Source: Sphingobium sp. MI1205
Lineage (GTDB): Bacteria > Pseudomonadota > Alphaproteobacteria > Sphingomonadales > Sphingomonadaceae
Length of the DNA: 64,000 nt
Assembly: GCF_001563285.1 (NCBI RefSeq)
Contig: NZ_CP005188.1
Span: 2,857,501 to 2,921,500 of the forward strand
Direction: 5' to 3'
The translations under genes and the position numbers were made by a program. Within the stretch, counting starts at the first letter, position 1; each line of letters begins with the position of its first letter. This document shows positions 26,695-36,191 of this stretch, piece by piece. Under the pieces are notes generated by a model. It searched no databases, was not told the DNA's origin, and worked only from the letters and a program-made list of their open reading frames with translations.

Positions 26695-27047
26695 CAGGTG
26701 AAGGCTTAGCGGGCAGCGCGCCGGGGCGCTAGGGCCACTTTGCGATTGGGCGCCGTTGGCATGGCAGAAGGGGTGGCGGACGGATCGGCAGTTTACTCAT
26801 TCCCCGCCCGCTGGCGGGAGGGGCAGCGAGACTTGATGAGCGGAGCGAATTTAGTCGCAGCGGGGTGGGCCGTCGCAACCTTGTGCAGGCCCACCCCCTA
26901 ACCCCCTCCCGCTGGCGGGAGGGGGAATAAGGTCGGCGCAGCCAGCGCGTGGATAGACCAACTGATTACCCACGGCACGCCGCCCAATGCAAAAGGCCGG
27001 GAAGCGCCCTCGCCCCCGGCCTTCACATGATCCACAAAACGGGAGCG
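26695..27047. other. 353-bp intergenic region with a MITE-like repeat
   Basis: This gap lies between aat (starting leftward) and the 3' end of dnaJ. It is mainly occupied by the repeat at 26799-26928. A short frame at 26851-27102 crosses the repeat and ends inside dnaJ; its PPASGRGLGGGP text is the repeat read as protein. I see no RNA gene. Confidence 0.6.
26799..26928. repeat. MITE-like element with terminal inverted repeats
   Basis: About 130 bp bounded by ATTCCCC (left) and GGGGGAAT (right). Each end carries a CCCGCTGGCGGGAGGGG block. The interior has a perfect 10-bp inverted repeat GGGGTGGGCC (26862-26871) / GGCCCACCCC (26888-26897) around a 16-base loop. No coding capacity for a transposase exists, so it would need to be mobilised in trans. 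Confidence 0.7.
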
Positions 27048-28184
27048 TCATTCGCCCCACAATTCCTTCAGCTTGCTGAAAAAGCCGTTCGATTGCGGGC
27101 ATTCTTCGCCGGTTTCCGTGTCACGGAATGCTTCGAGCAATTCGCGCTGCTTTGCGCTGAGCCGGGTCGGCGTTTCCACTTCGACCTGGATGACCAGATC
27201 ACCCTGACCCCGGCCGTTCAGCACCGGCATGCCTGCGCCGCGCTGGCGGATCTGCTTGCCTGACTGGATGCCGCTGGGGATCCTGATCTCGTGCCGCTGG
27301 CCATCAAGGCCCGGCACTTCGATGCAGCCGCCGAGCGCCGCCGTGGTGAAGCTGACCGGCGCACGGCAGAAAAGCGTCGTGCCATCGCGTTCGAACAGCG
27401 AATGCCGCTTCACATGCAGGAAGATGTAGAGGTCGCCCGCTGGCGCGCCACGCGCGCCTGCCTCGCCTTCGCCCGACAGGCGGATGCGCGTGCCGTCATC
27501 GACGCCGGCGGGAATATTGACTGACAGCGTCTTGGGCTTGTCCACCCGCCCTTCGCCGCGACAGGTGCGGCAAGGGGCTTCGATCACTCGGCCCGCGCCA
27601 TGACAGCTGGGGCAGGTGCGCTCGACCACGAAAAATCCCTGCTGCGCCCGCACCTGGCCATGGCCGCCGCAGGTGCCGCAATTCTTGACCCCGGTGCCCG
27701 GCTGCGCGCCCGATCCGTCACAGCTTTCGCAGGCGGCGGATACTTCGATCTCTATCTCGGTCTGCTTGCCATGATAGGCTTCGTCGAGCGTGATCTCCAT
27801 GTCGTAGCGCAGGTCAGCGCCGCGCCGCTGCGCCTGACGGCCACCACCGCCAAAGCCGCTCTGGCCGAAGATCGTCTCGAAAATATCGCCCAGGTCGGAA
27901 AAGCCGCCCGCGCCGCGTCCGTTGAATCCGCCACCGCCGCCGCCATTTTGCGCGTTGGTGTAGGCGGCATGGCCAAAACGGTCATAGGCCGCGCGCTTCT
28001 GCGGGTCTTTCAGACACTCATAGGCTTCGGACACCGCCTTGAACCTGGCCTCGCCGTCGCTGCATCCCCCGGTCTTGTCCGGGTGATATTTCATCGCCAG
28101 CTTGCGATAGGCGCTCTTGATCGTCGTGGCGTCAGCCGTGCGCTCTACCTCGAGCAGTGCGTAATAATCCAGTTCAGTACTCAT
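27048..28184 (-). CDS. dnaJ: chaperone DnaJ
   Basis: A 378-residue type I J-protein. The J domain (residues 5-71) has HPD at 34-36, which triggers DnaK ATPase. A Gly-rich linker (82-118) leads to four CxxCxGxG zinc repeats ([32 protein letters not shown]) and the C-terminal substrate-binding domains. It delivers unfolded clients to DnaK. It lies 127 bp downstream of dnaK on the same strand, with a degenerate palindromic repeat between, so dnaJ could be transcribed by read-through at a lower level. Confidence 0.97.
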   Translation of the reverse strand: MSTELDYYALLEVERTADATTIKSAYRKLAMKYHPDKTGGCSDGEARFKAVSEAYECLKDPQKRAAYDRFGHAAYTNAQNGGGGGGFNGRGAGGFSDLGDIFETIFGQSGFGGGGRQAQRRGADLRYDMEITLDEAYHGKQTEIEIEVSAACESCDGSGAQPGTGVKNCGTCGGHGQVRAQQGFFVVERTCPSCHGAGRVIEAPCRTCRGEGRVDKPKTLSVNIPAGVDDGTRIRLSGEGEAGARGAPAGDLYIFLHVKRHSLFERDGTTLFCRAPVSFTTAALGGCIEVPGLDGQRHEIRIPSGIQSGKQIRQRGAGMPVLNGRGQGDLVIQVEVETPTRLSAKQRELLEAFRDTETGEECPQSNGFFSKLKELWGE

Positions 28185-28206
28185 TGGGGCCCCCGCCCGC
28201 TCTGCC

Positions 28207-28296
28207 CGTCACCCCAGCAAAGACCGGGACCTCTCTCGTCCACAGGCATCAGATCACGAGAAGGAGAGAGATTCCAGCCTACACCGGAATGACGGG
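28207..28296. repeat. REP-like palindromic pair, copy 3 (degenerate)
   Basis: Between dnaK and dnaJ, the left arm CGTCACCCCAGC (28207 on) and the right arm ending CCGGAATGACGG (to about 28296) match the family ends, and internal GAGAGAGA blocks face CTCTCTC. Internal hairpins have decayed. It sits where an mRNA hairpin could set the dnaK:dnaJ ratio. Confidence 0.6.
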
Positions 28297-28311
28297 TATT
28301 CAGCATCAGGT

Positions 28312-30210
28312 TCAAGCCTTGTTGTCGTCCACTTCCGAAAATTCGGCATCGACGACATCATCATCCGCCTTGGGTGCTTCGGCCCCGGGCGACGCGGCAC
28401 CGGCCTGTTCCTTTTCATAGATGGCCTGGCCCAGCTTCATCGCCACCTGGGCAAGCTCCTGCGCCTTGGCCTTCATCGCTTCGACGTCGCCACCTTCAAC
28501 AGCCGACTTTGTCGCTGCGATCGCGGTTTCGATCTCGGACTTGAGGCCCGCGTCCACCTTGTCGCCATGCTCTTCAAGCTGCTTCTCGGTGGTGTGGACC
28601 AGGCTTTCGGCGTTGTTCTTTGCCTCGGCCGATTCGCGCTTCTTCTTGTCCTCCTCGGCAAAACGCTCGGCGTCCTTCACCATCTGTTCGATGTCGGAGT
28701 CCGAAAGGCCGCCCGACGCCTGGATGCGAATCTGCTGTTCCTTGCCGGTGCCCTTGTCCTTGGCATGGACGTTGACCAGGCCGTTGGCGTCGATGTCGAA
28801 AGTGACTTCGATCTGCGGCACGCCGCGCGGTGCGGGCGGGATACCGACCAGATCGAACTGGCCGAGCAGCTTGTTGTCCGCCGCCATTTCACGCTCGCCC
28901 TGGAAGACGCGGATCGTCACCGCCTGCTGATTGTCGTCAGCGGTCGAATAGACCTGGCTCTTCTTGGCGGGAATGGTCGTGTTGCGATCGATCATGCGCG
29001 TGAACACGCCGCCCAGCGTCTCGATGCCGAGGCTCAGCGGGGTCACGTCGAGCAGCAGCACATCCTTGACGTCGCCTTGCAACACGCCCGCCTGGATCGC
29101 CGCACCCATGGCGACGACTTCGTCGGGGTTGACCCCAGTGTGCGGTTCCTTGCCGAAAAATTCCTTCACGGCCTCGCGCACCTTGGGCATGCGGGTCATG
29201 CCGCCGACCAGGACGACTTCGCTGATCTCGCTGGCGGAGATGCCAGCGTCGGCCAGCGCCTTCTTGCACGGATCCATAGTGCGCTTGATCAGGTCGGTCA
29301 CCAGCCGCTCCAGATCGGCGCGGGTGATGTTCTTCACCAGATGCTTGGGACCATTCTGGTCAGCGGTGATGAAGGGCAGATTGACTTCGGTCGACTGTGC
29401 CGACGACAGTTCGATCTTCGCCTTTTCGGCCGCTTCCTTCAGACGCTGGAGCGCCAGCTTGTCCTTGGTGAGGTCGATGCCCTCATCCTTCTTGAAGCCC
29501 TCGGCGAGATATTCGACCAGCTTGGCGTCGAAATCCTCGCCGCCAAGGAAGGTGTCGCCGTTGGTCGACTTCACTTCGAACACGCCGTCGCCGATCTCCA
29601 GGATGGAAATGTCGAAGGTGCCGCCGCCAAGGTCATAGACCGCGATGGTCTTGCCATCCTGCTTGTCGAGGCCATAGGCGAGCGCGGCAGCCGTCGGCTC
29701 GTTGATGATGCGCAGCACTTCCAGGCCCGCAATCTGTCCCGCGTCCTTGGTCGCCTGACGCTGGGCGTCGTTGAAGTAGGCGGGGACGGTGATGACCGCC
29801 TGCGTGACCGTTTCGCCCAGATAGCTCTCGGCGGTTTCCTTCATCTTTTGCAGGATGAAGGCGGAAATCTGCGAAGGCGAATAATCCTTGCCGCCCGCAT
29901 TGACCCACGCGTCGCCATTGCCACCCTTCACGATCGAATAAGGGACCAGTTCCATGTCCTTCTTCGTCGTCGGGTCGTCGAAACGGCGACCGATCAGGCG
30001 CTTTACCGCAAAAACGGTGTTGTCCGGATTGGTGACGGCCTGACGCTTGGCAGGCTGGCCGATCAGGCGTTCGCCATCCTTGGTGAAGGCGACGATCGAC
30101 GGCGTCGTGCGCGCGCCTTCCGCATTCTCGATCACCTTGGGCTTGCCGCCATCCATTACAGCAACGCAGCTGTTGGTGGTGCCAAGGTCAATGCCGATTA
30201 CTTTTCCCAT
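28312..30210 (-). CDS. dnaK: chaperone DnaK (Hsp70)
   Basis: A 632-residue Hsp70 from the ATG at 30210, the start of [20 protein letters not shown]. The nucleotide-binding domain includes [30 protein letters not shown] and [16 protein letters not shown]; the substrate-binding domain has [17 protein letters not shown]. The C-terminus ends [14 protein letters not shown], the usual EEVDxx-like tail. The frame is open another 54 codons upstream, but those codons lack homology. I looked for a heat-shock (RpoH) promoter and found nothing convincing. No grpE is nearby. Confidence 0.97.
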   Translation of the reverse strand: MGKVIGIDLGTTNSCVAVMDGGKPKVIENAEGARTTPSIVAFTKDGERLIGQPAKRQAVTNPDNTVFAVKRLIGRRFDDPTTKKDMELVPYSIVKGGNGDAWVNAGGKDYSPSQISAFILQKMKETAESYLGETVTQAVITVPAYFNDAQRQATKDAGQIAGLEVLRIINEPTAAALAYGLDKQDGKTIAVYDLGGGTFDISILEIGDGVFEVKSTNGDTFLGGEDFDAKLVEYLAEGFKKDEGIDLTKDKLALQRLKEAAEKAKIELSSAQSTEVNLPFITADQNGPKHLVKNITRADLERLVTDLIKRTMDPCKKALADAGISASEISEVVLVGGMTRMPKVREAVKEFFGKEPHTGVNPDEVVAMGAAIQAGVLQGDVKDVLLLDVTPLSLGIETLGGVFTRMIDRNTTIPAKKSQVYSTADDNQQAVTIRVFQGEREMAADNKLLGQFDLVGIPPAPRGVPQIEVTFDIDANGLVNVHAKDKGTGKEQQIRIQASGGLSDSDIEQMVKDAERFAEEDKKKRESAEAKNNAESLVHTTEKQLEEHGDKVDAGLKSEIETAIAATKSAVEGGDVEAMKAKAQELAQVAMKLGQAIYEKEQAGAASPGAEAPKADDDVVDAEFSEVDDNKA

Positions 30211-30384
30211 CTCGTCCTCTTTGAACCCCAATTCATTCAGCGGTTGACGGCCCAATACCTCACGAAAGCGCCAAGGCAAGGCCGGTTTGCGCATGGGATA
30301 TAGGCGCGATCTTTCTTGGCACAAGAAGTGGCTGCGATTAGCGTGGCGACCGACCGGAAACGAGACAGTCACGAAAGCTTGATC

Positions 30385-30852
30385 ATGCGCGCATCCCTAT
30401 CCTTAATCGCACTGGCCGCCCCGCTCGCGCTGGCCGCCTGCGGCGATCCTGCCCCGACCTATATCGATCAGGCGTGGGTACGCCTCAGCCCCAACAAGGA
30501 CACGCCCTCGGCTGGCTATTTCGTAGCGCATGGCGGGGATGCCGCGACTCAGTTGCGCGGCGTGCTGACCGACTATGCGCTCAGGGTCGAGATGCATGAG
30601 AGCATGAACCATGACGGCATGATGATGATGCAGAAGATCGATTCGGTGGACATCCCCGCCAAGGGCAAGGTCGCCTTCGCGCCGGGCGGCAAGCATCTGA
30701 TGATCTGGGGCGTCAATGACACGGCGATCAGCCGGGGCAAGATGACCTTCACCTTCCTGCTTGCCAATGGCGACCGGTTGCTGGTGGACGCCGCCATCCA
30801 GAAACCCGGCGCGCCCGCGCCCGCGCCCAAGGAAGAGCCGAAGCCGCATTGA
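30385..30852 (+). CDS. PCu(A)C-type periplasmic copper chaperone (lipoprotein)
   Basis: A 155-residue protein from the ATG at 30385 with a lipoprotein signal ending LALAAC (C19). The copper(I) motif of the PCu(A)C family is present: [19 protein letters not shown], then some 21 residues later GGKHLMIWG, giving the His-Met-Met-His-Met ligand set. Such proteins deliver copper to the CuA site of cytochrome oxidase or to Cox assembly factors. The Pro/Lys tail ([13 protein letters not shown]) is short. Its stop overlaps the TTG start of the next gene, so the two are co-translated. Confidence 0.88.
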   Translation: MRASLSLIALAAPLALAACGDPAPTYIDQAWVRLSPNKDTPSAGYFVAHGGDAATQLRGVLTDYALRVEMHESMNHDGMMMMQKIDSVDIPAKGKVAFAPGGKHLMIWGVNDTAISRGKMTFTFLLANGDRLLVDAAIQKPGAPAPAPKEEPKPH

Positions 30853-31316
30853 CGAGCCGCGCGCTAACCTCTGCGGAGATTGCACTCGCCCGGTCGATTT
30901 TCGGCGATGCCATCGCCTATGGTCGCGTGCGGGCGCACAACCGCAAATGGTGGCCGCTCCAGCCGAGCCGTGTGACCATGGCGCCCGACGGCGACCTGTG
31001 GTTCCATCCGGCAAGCGGCATGTTCTGCGCCGACTTTTGCGAACAGCCGCTGCACCTTCAGGGTCATTTCATCCATGAGATGACCCATGTGTGGCAGGCG
31101 CAAAGGGGCGGCAAATGGTATCTGCCGCTGATGCGGCACCCTTTCTGCCGCTATGGTTATGAGATCGTGCCGGGGCGTCCTTTCCACCGTTACGGGCTGG
31201 AACAGCAGGCAGAGATCGTTCGCCACGCCTTTCTGATGCGCAGGGGCGCCGCGGTCGAAGGCAAGCCGCCACTGGACGTTTATGAAGCGCTGCTGCCGTT
31301 CGCCGCTGGCTGCTGA
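30849..31316 (+). CDS. HEMTH-motif protein, putative zinc metallopeptidase-like
   Basis: A 155-residue protein with HFIHEMTHVWQ; the HExxH motif is at residues 76-80. Downstream Glu residues that could be a third zinc ligand include the one in LEQQAEIVRHAF (about residue 121). Relatives in sphingomonads are often labelled vgr-related, which tells nothing about function. No signal peptide is seen. The start is TTG at 30849 in a TTGA overlap with the copper chaperone stop; no better start was found. Coupling to a copper carrier suggests a metal- or envelope-linked role, an inference only. Confidence 0.65.
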   Translation: MTSRALTSAEIALARSIFGDAIAYGRVRAHNRKWWPLQPSRVTMAPDGDLWFHPASGMFCADFCEQPLHLQGHFIHEMTHVWQAQRGGKWYLPLMRHPFCRYGYEIVPGRPFHRYGLEQQAEIVRHAFLMRRGAAVEGKPPLDVYEALLPFAAGC

Positions 31317-31371
31317 ATGTCCGGCGGCCATGCCCGAAGATTTCTCTGCGAATTTACGCTAATGTGCGGCG

Positions 31372-31731
31372 ATGCGCATCCTTGCCCCCATCCTGCCGCT
31401 GGTCGCGTTCCTCACCACGCCCGCGCTGGCTGACGTCCAACCGGCGGAGCGCCCCGGCCATTATTATCTGCGCGGCGTCATGGAGACGGGGTCGGAACTG
31501 CTGCTCCACCCGGACGGACGCTTCCAATGGTATCTCGTCTATGGGGCGCTGGACCTGTTCGCCGAGGGGCGCTGGCAGGAGAAGGACGGAGTGGTGCTGT
31601 TGACCTCTGAAAAGACGAAGGATGTGCCGGAACCGGGATTTGAAACGCTGACGCTGACCGTCAAGGATGACACGCTGATCCCGCCCGATGGCCGAGGGGC
31701 CTATGTTCAGCCATCCGGCAAGAAAGACTGA
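31372..31731 (+). CDS. exported protein of unknown function
   Basis: A 119-residue protein with a clear signal peptide (MRILAPILPLVAFLTTPALA, cut near residue 20). The mature part is beta-rich, with YYLRGVMETGSELLLHPDGRF, WYLVYGALDLFAEGRW and GVVLLTSE repeats that suggest a small periplasmic beta-barrel or lipocalin-like fold. I do not recognise the family. It lies 55 bp after the HEMTH gene on the same strand and may share its transcript; it converges on the LD-carboxypeptidase gene 12 bp away. Confidence 0.7.
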   Translation: MRILAPILPLVAFLTTPALADVQPAERPGHYYLRGVMETGSELLLHPDGRFQWYLVYGALDLFAEGRWQEKDGVVLLTSEKTKDVPEPGFETLTLTVKDDTLIPPDGRGAYVQPSGKKD

Positions 31732-31743
31732 AAAAGCGCGCCA

Positions 31744-32778
31744 TCAGCGCACCGCCGCCTCCAGCAGGCGGATGCTGCCCGCATCGGCATTGATTTCCGC
31801 ACGCACGCCCAAAGGCAGGCTGAACTGGTTCGCCACATGACCGATGGCCGCGCCCTGGAATGCGGGGACGCCCAGGGGTGCAAGATGCTGCTGCAACACC
31901 TCCGACAGGGTGAAGCCACCATAGGAAGCATCGACCGCGTTGCATCTGGCGCACTGGCCAAACACCACGCCAGCCACCTTGCCCAGCACACCCGCCAGCG
32001 ACAGCTGCGTCAGCATCCGGTCGATGCGGTAGGGCGCTTCGCCCACATCCTCAAGGAACAGGATCGCGCCGCTGAAATCCGGCAGCCAGGGCGTGCCCAT
32101 CAGCGCCGCCAGCACCGTCAGGTTACCGCCCAGCAAGCGCCCGCTCGCCTGCCCGCCGCGAAAGGTGCGGATGCGGCCGCCCAGAGGCACGAGCCGATCT
32201 TCCTGTGCTTGCGGATTGACCAGCGTGGGCATTGCGCCGTCGAAGGCGACAGCGCGAAAGGCGTCCCAGCTGAACTGGGTCCAGCTGCTCGCCGCATTGG
32301 GACCGTGGATGGTGGCAAAGCCCGCCCGCGCGGCAAAGGCCAGATGCAGGGCGGTGACGTCGCTGAACCCGACCAGCAGCTTGGGATGGGCGCGGATGGT
32401 GGCGAAATCCAGATAGGGCAGGATGCGCGCGCTTCCCCATCCGCCGCGCACGGCGAACACCGCCCGCACATCCGGGTCGGCGAACATGGCATTGACGTCC
32501 GCCCCGCGATCAGCGTCCTTGCCCGCCAGATAACCATATCGCTCCATCAGATGCCTTGCGGGCTTTGGCTTAAGCCCCATGGCGGCGACGGTCTCCATGA
32601 CCAACGCAAGGTCGAACGCGTCGTCAGTAAAGCCCGCCGGTTCGATCAGCCCTACCGTGTCTCCCGGACGCAGCCGGGGCGGCTTGGTCACGAGCGGCGG
32701 CGGGGCCTTGGCCGCGAGCAGCGCGCCGCCCATGCCCGCCAGCATCATGCGCCTGTCCAATCCTGCGGACCCGCTCAA
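31744..32778 (-). CDS. LD-carboxypeptidase (peptidase S66), Tat-type signal
   Basis: Cleaves the L-Lys/mDAP-D-Ala bond of murein tetrapeptides in the S66 family. The Ser-Glu-His triad is visible: RGGWGSARILPYLD (nucleophile Ser), AILFLEDVGE and AAIGHVANQF. From a TTG at 32778 the N-terminus has twin arginines before a hydrophobic stretch (LDRRMMLAGMGGALLAA), a likely Tat signal, so the mature enzyme may be periplasmic, unlike the cytoplasmic E. coli LdcA. An ATG at 32748 is the other start but loses the Arg pair. The TTG overlaps the stop of the upstream cupin gene (TTGA). Confidence 0.82.
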   Translation of the reverse strand: MSGSAGLDRRMMLAGMGGALLAAKAPPPLVTKPPRLRPGDTVGLIEPAGFTDDAFDLALVMETVAAMGLKPKPARHLMERYGYLAGKDADRGADVNAMFADPDVRAVFAVRGGWGSARILPYLDFATIRAHPKLLVGFSDVTALHLAFAARAGFATIHGPNAASSWTQFSWDAFRAVAFDGAMPTLVNPQAQEDRLVPLGGRIRTFRGGQASGRLLGGNLTVLAALMGTPWLPDFSGAILFLEDVGEAPYRIDRMLTQLSLAGVLGKVAGVVFGQCARCNAVDASYGGFTLSEVLQQHLAPLGVPAFQGAAIGHVANQFSLPLGVRAEINADAGSIRLLEAAVR

Positions 32779-33218
32779 AAGGCGCTCCCGTCCTTGCGAT
32801 GATAGGCACCCCCGGACCATCGAAGGTCGATGTCCGGGTAATGCGCGTCGCCGGTCGGCACGCGTCCGAAAGCCAGGAACGCGCAATCATTTTCGCTTTC
32901 ATTGACCAGATGATGGCCATTGGGCTCGCCCTTGGGAAAGGCGGCCATGTCGCCTGCGCGCATGGAAATGCGGCCTTCATCCTCCACCAGCACGGCCTCG
33001 CCGCTCAACAGGACGACAAATTCATCCTCATCCTCATGCCAGTGCCGCTGCGAGGATGCAGCGCCCGGTTTCAGCACGACATGGCTGACGCCAAAATCCG
33101 CAAGCCCGCTGTGACGGCCCAGCCTTCGCACCCAGCGCCCGCCCACGGCTGCGGCGAATGGGGGCGGGTAGCCGGTGCTGTTACTCTGCTCGATGGCTTC
33201 AAGGTCGATCTTGGGCAT
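32775..33218 (-). CDS. single-domain cupin protein
   Basis: A 147-residue cupin. Motif 1 reads SQRHWHEDEDEFVVLLSGEA and motif 2 AGDMAAFPKGEPNGHHLVNES, giving two His, a Glu and a third His for metal. Residues after 120 (GDAHYPDIDLRW) are typical of cupins related to sugar isomerase-like or transcription-linked proteins. The ATG at 33218 has GGAGGA upstream. The product is cytoplasmic. It is coupled to the LD-carboxypeptidase gene by overlap, but the shared role is unknown. Confidence 0.78.
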   Translation of the reverse strand: MPKIDLEAIEQSNSTGYPPPFAAAVGGRWVRRLGRHSGLADFGVSHVVLKPGAASSQRHWHEDEDEFVVLLSGEAVLVEDEGRISMRAGDMAAFPKGEPNGHHLVNESENDCAFLAFGRVPTGDAHYPDIDLRWSGGAYHRKDGSAF

Positions 33219-33271
33219 GGATCCTTGTCCTCCGTCTGGCAAAGGCGCTCGGCTTTCGCTAACGCAGCGCC

Positions 33272-34414
33272 ATGAGCATGACCAGCACCAATGCCGACGT
33301 AGTGGACATCGCAAGCAGGCTGATCGCCTGCCCTTCGGTCACGCCGGCGCGGGGCGAGGTCTTCGCCGTTCTGGAGGCGATGCTGGCTCCGCTTGGATTC
33401 ACCGTCGATCGCTTTGTCGTGGGGGAAGCACCCGACGGGCCGGTCGAAAATCTGCTGGCCTGGCGGACGACGGGCGCGGGCCCGCATTTCGCCTTTGCCG
33501 GGCATCTGGACGTGGTGCCACCGGGCAATGGCTGGACAAGCGACCCTTTCACGCCGGAACTGCGGGGCGACCTGCTCTATGGCCGGGGCGCGGTCGACAT
33601 GAAGGGTTCGATCGCCGCCTTCGTCGCGGCGCTTGGTGGCATTTCGGAAGATTTACCGGGCACGATCAGCCTCATCATCACCGGCGATGAAGAAGGCCCG
33701 GCGGTCTATGGCACGCTGGCGCTGATGGATCGGATGGCGGCCCATGGCCTGCGCCCGGACCTTTGCCTGGTGGGTGAGCCGACATCGTCGCAAAGGTTGG
33801 GCGACGTCATCAAGATCGGCCGACGCGGGTCGGTCAACATGTGGATCAGGGTTGACGGCGCGCAAGGCCATGTCGCCTATCCGCATCTGGCCGACAATCC
33901 GATCCCCCGCCTCGTCCGCATCCTTGCCGCCATCGACGCGCTTGTGCTCGACCAGGGCAACGACTGGTTCCAGCCGAGCAATATCGAAATCACCGACCTC
34001 GACGTCGGCAACCCCGCGACCAACGTGATCCCGGCGGCAGCGAATGCGCGCATCTCCATACGTTTCAACGACCTGCATAGCGGAGCGGAGCTGATCGAGC
34101 GGATCAGCGCGATCGCAGCGGCGGAAGGCGGCATTGTGACGGCGAAGATCAGCGGCGAGCCTTTCCTGACCGAGCCGGGCGCCCTGTCCGATCTGGTCGC
34201 CGGGGCGATCCGCGAAGTAACCGGGGTGGAAGCTGAACTGTCCACCACTGGCGGAACATCCGATGCCCGTTTCCTTTCACGCCTTTGCGCCGTGGTGGAA
34301 TTCGGCCTCAATAATGCGACGATGCACAAGCTGGATGAAGCGGTTGCCGTCCAGGATCTTCAGGAACTGACGCGCATATATGCGCTCGTGGTTCGCCGCG
34401 CGCTGGGCGGCTGA
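33272..34414 (+). CDS. dapE: succinyl-diaminopimelate desuccinylase
   Basis: A 380-residue M20-family dizinc enzyme that frees LL-diaminopimelate from its N-succinyl form, for lysine and murein. Metal and catalytic residues: H78 (FAGHLDVVPPG), D109 (GRGAVDMKG), E140/E141 (GDEEGPA), with GEPTSSQRLGD and TGGTSDARFL further on; this set separates DapE from ArgE. It reads divergently from the cupin gene and converges within 4 bp on the next minus-strand gene. Confidence 0.95.
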   Translation: MSMTSTNADVVDIASRLIACPSVTPARGEVFAVLEAMLAPLGFTVDRFVVGEAPDGPVENLLAWRTTGAGPHFAFAGHLDVVPPGNGWTSDPFTPELRGDLLYGRGAVDMKGSIAAFVAALGGISEDLPGTISLIITGDEEGPAVYGTLALMDRMAAHGLRPDLCLVGEPTSSQRLGDVIKIGRRGSVNMWIRVDGAQGHVAYPHLADNPIPRLVRILAAIDALVLDQGNDWFQPSNIEITDLDVGNPATNVIPAAANARISIRFNDLHSGAELIERISAIAAAEGGIVTAKISGEPFLTEPGALSDLVAGAIREVTGVEAELSTTGGTSDARFLSRLCAVVEFGLNNATMHKLDEAVAVQDLQELTRIYALVVRRALGG

Positions 34415-34417
34415 AGA

Positions 34418-36094
34418 TCAGACGGTACGCCGCTGGTCCTGCCGGGGCGTAGCGAACCGCGCCAGATAATCCTCTTCGCCGGTCGGCCGGGCGAAGTGAT
34501 AGCCCTGGAACAGCGTGCAGCCGATGACGCGCAGCATGTCCATCTGCGCTTCCGATTCGACGCCTTCCACCACCACTTCCATGCCCAGCCCCTGGATCAG
34601 GCCCACAACGGCGCTGCAGATGGTCCGCGCTTCGGCTGAAATGGCGATGTCGCGCACCAGGCTGCGGTCGATCTTGACCCGATCGATCGGCAACTCCTTC
34701 AGGCGCGAGAGATTGGAATAGCCGGTCCCGAAATCGTCGATGGCGATCCGCACCCCTTCCTTACGCAGCGCACGGAGTTGCCCCAGGACGCGAACGTCCA
34801 TTTCCATCGCCAGCGATTCGGAAATTTCCAGCTCCAGCATGTGCGGGGGCGTCTGATACGATGCCATGGCGTGCCGCAGCCGCAGGAAGAAATCCGCCTG
34901 CGACAATTCGCGTGACGAGATGTTGACGGCAATGCGCTGCCCGATGTCCGCCTTCGCCCAGCGCGCGGCGGTTTCGCACACGCGGCTCATCACCCAGTCG
35001 CCAAGCGCGACGATCGCGCCGCTTTCCTCCGCTACAGGCACGAAGAAACCGGGCATGACCAGATCACGCTCAGGATGCGCCCAGCGGATCAGGGCTTCGG
35101 CGGTGACCACCCGGCCACTGATCGCCTCTACCTGTGGCTGGAACTCCAGGATGAATTCATCGCGTTGCAGGGCGAGCAACAGGTCGCGCTCCAGCTCTGC
35201 GCGGTCGGCGGCCTCCAACGCCAACTCGGCGGTGAACATCTCCGCACGGTTACGGCCCTGATGCTTGGCATGATACATGGCGATGTCGGCAGATCGCAGC
35301 AGGGCGGACAGCGTGTCGCCATGGTCGGGATAACAGGCGATGCCGACCGAAGCGCCCAATTCGACATGCTGGCTGCCAAGGTCGAAACGTTCGCTGAGGG
35401 CGAACTGGATTGCGCGGGCGATACGACTCGCCGCTTCCCGTCCGGGCAGGTCGGGGAAGAACATCGTGAATTCATCACCCGCCAGACGGCCCAGCACGGC
35501 ATCGCTCAGGCCCGCGCTGACCTGCGCCATCACCACTTCGCGCAGACGGCCCGCGACGCGCGCCAACAACTGATCGCCTGCGGCATGGCCCAGCGTGTCG
35601 TTGACGCCCTTGAAGCCATCGAGATCAATAAAGAACAGCGCGGCGGCGCGCTCGTCCGTCCGCTCGGCCAGCAGCCTTTCGACCTGACGACAAAAGCTGG
35701 TTCGGTTGGCAAGGCCGGTCACCTGGTCGAACAGCGCCAGCGCCTGCACATGATCCAGATTGGTGCGCACCTGGCTGAACAGGCTGGTCATCGCCACGGA
35801 CAGGTCGGGAAGTTCGGCGGCGATCTGAGTGGAGACAGGCGATTGCAGGTCGCCATGCGCCGCCGCGATCAACCGCTCCGTCGCGGTGTCGATGGCGTCG
35901 GCGGTGGTGGCGACGGTCCGGCGCGCGGACGCCCAGCTCATCGTGCCGCACAGGATGGCGATGATCAGCGAACGGCCGATGCCGACAATGTCGGTCGCCT
36001 GCCCCTGTCCCAGCACGAGGGACAGGGTGAACACCAGCGCCCCCGCGGCGCAGGCGAAGGCAGTGGCGCGGCTTTTCAATGTCACGCCCTGCAT
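34418..36094 (-). CDS. membrane GGDEF-EAL protein with degenerate AGDEF
   Basis: A 558-residue protein with two N-terminal transmembrane helices (about residues 8-28 and 37-55), a short linker, a GGDEF domain and an EAL domain. The GGDEF site reads RLAGDEFTMFFPD, with Ala for the first Gly, and no RxxD site is seen before it. The EAL domain keeps all key residues: EALIRW, VNISSRELSQ, LELEISES, IDDFGTGYSN, VKIDRSL, VEGVESEAQ and QGYHFARP. I infer that it is mainly a c-di-GMP phosphodiesterase with a GGDEF domain that may sense GTP; AGDEF forms can still be active. Confidence 0.9.
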   Translation of the reverse strand: MQGVTLKSRATAFACAAGALVFTLSLVLGQGQATDIVGIGRSLIIAILCGTMSWASARRTVATTADAIDTATERLIAAAHGDLQSPVSTQIAAELPDLSVAMTSLFSQVRTNLDHVQALALFDQVTGLANRTSFCRQVERLLAERTDERAAALFFIDLDGFKGVNDTLGHAAGDQLLARVAGRLREVVMAQVSAGLSDAVLGRLAGDEFTMFFPDLPGREAASRIARAIQFALSERFDLGSQHVELGASVGIACYPDHGDTLSALLRSADIAMYHAKHQGRNRAEMFTAELALEAADRAELERDLLLALQRDEFILEFQPQVEAISGRVVTAEALIRWAHPERDLVMPGFFVPVAEESGAIVALGDWVMSRVCETAARWAKADIGQRIAVNISSRELSQADFFLRLRHAMASYQTPPHMLELEISESLAMEMDVRVLGQLRALRKEGVRIAIDDFGTGYSNLSRLKELPIDRVKIDRSLVRDIAISAEARTICSAVVGLIQGLGMEVVVEGVESEAQMDMLRVIGCTLFQGYHFARPTGEEDYLARFATPRQDQRRTV

Positions 36095-36191
36095 GTGACT
36101 CCCGCCCCGAGAGCAGCTCGATATGAACCGCCGATCTGGAGGATATGAAGGGCGCTGGTTAAGAAAAGGTCAGTGTGCGGCCGTCCAGCGG

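Noticed and set aside
26851..27102. 83-codon minus-strand frame across the MITE-like repeat
   Set aside because: Its protein text is the repeat translated and it runs into the 3' end of dnaJ; no ribosome site.
30211..30384. RpoH heat-shock promoter of dnaK
   Set aside because: A CTTGCC-N17-TATTGG arrangement can be drawn, but the -10 does not fit the alphaproteobacterial RpoH pattern, so I do not call it.
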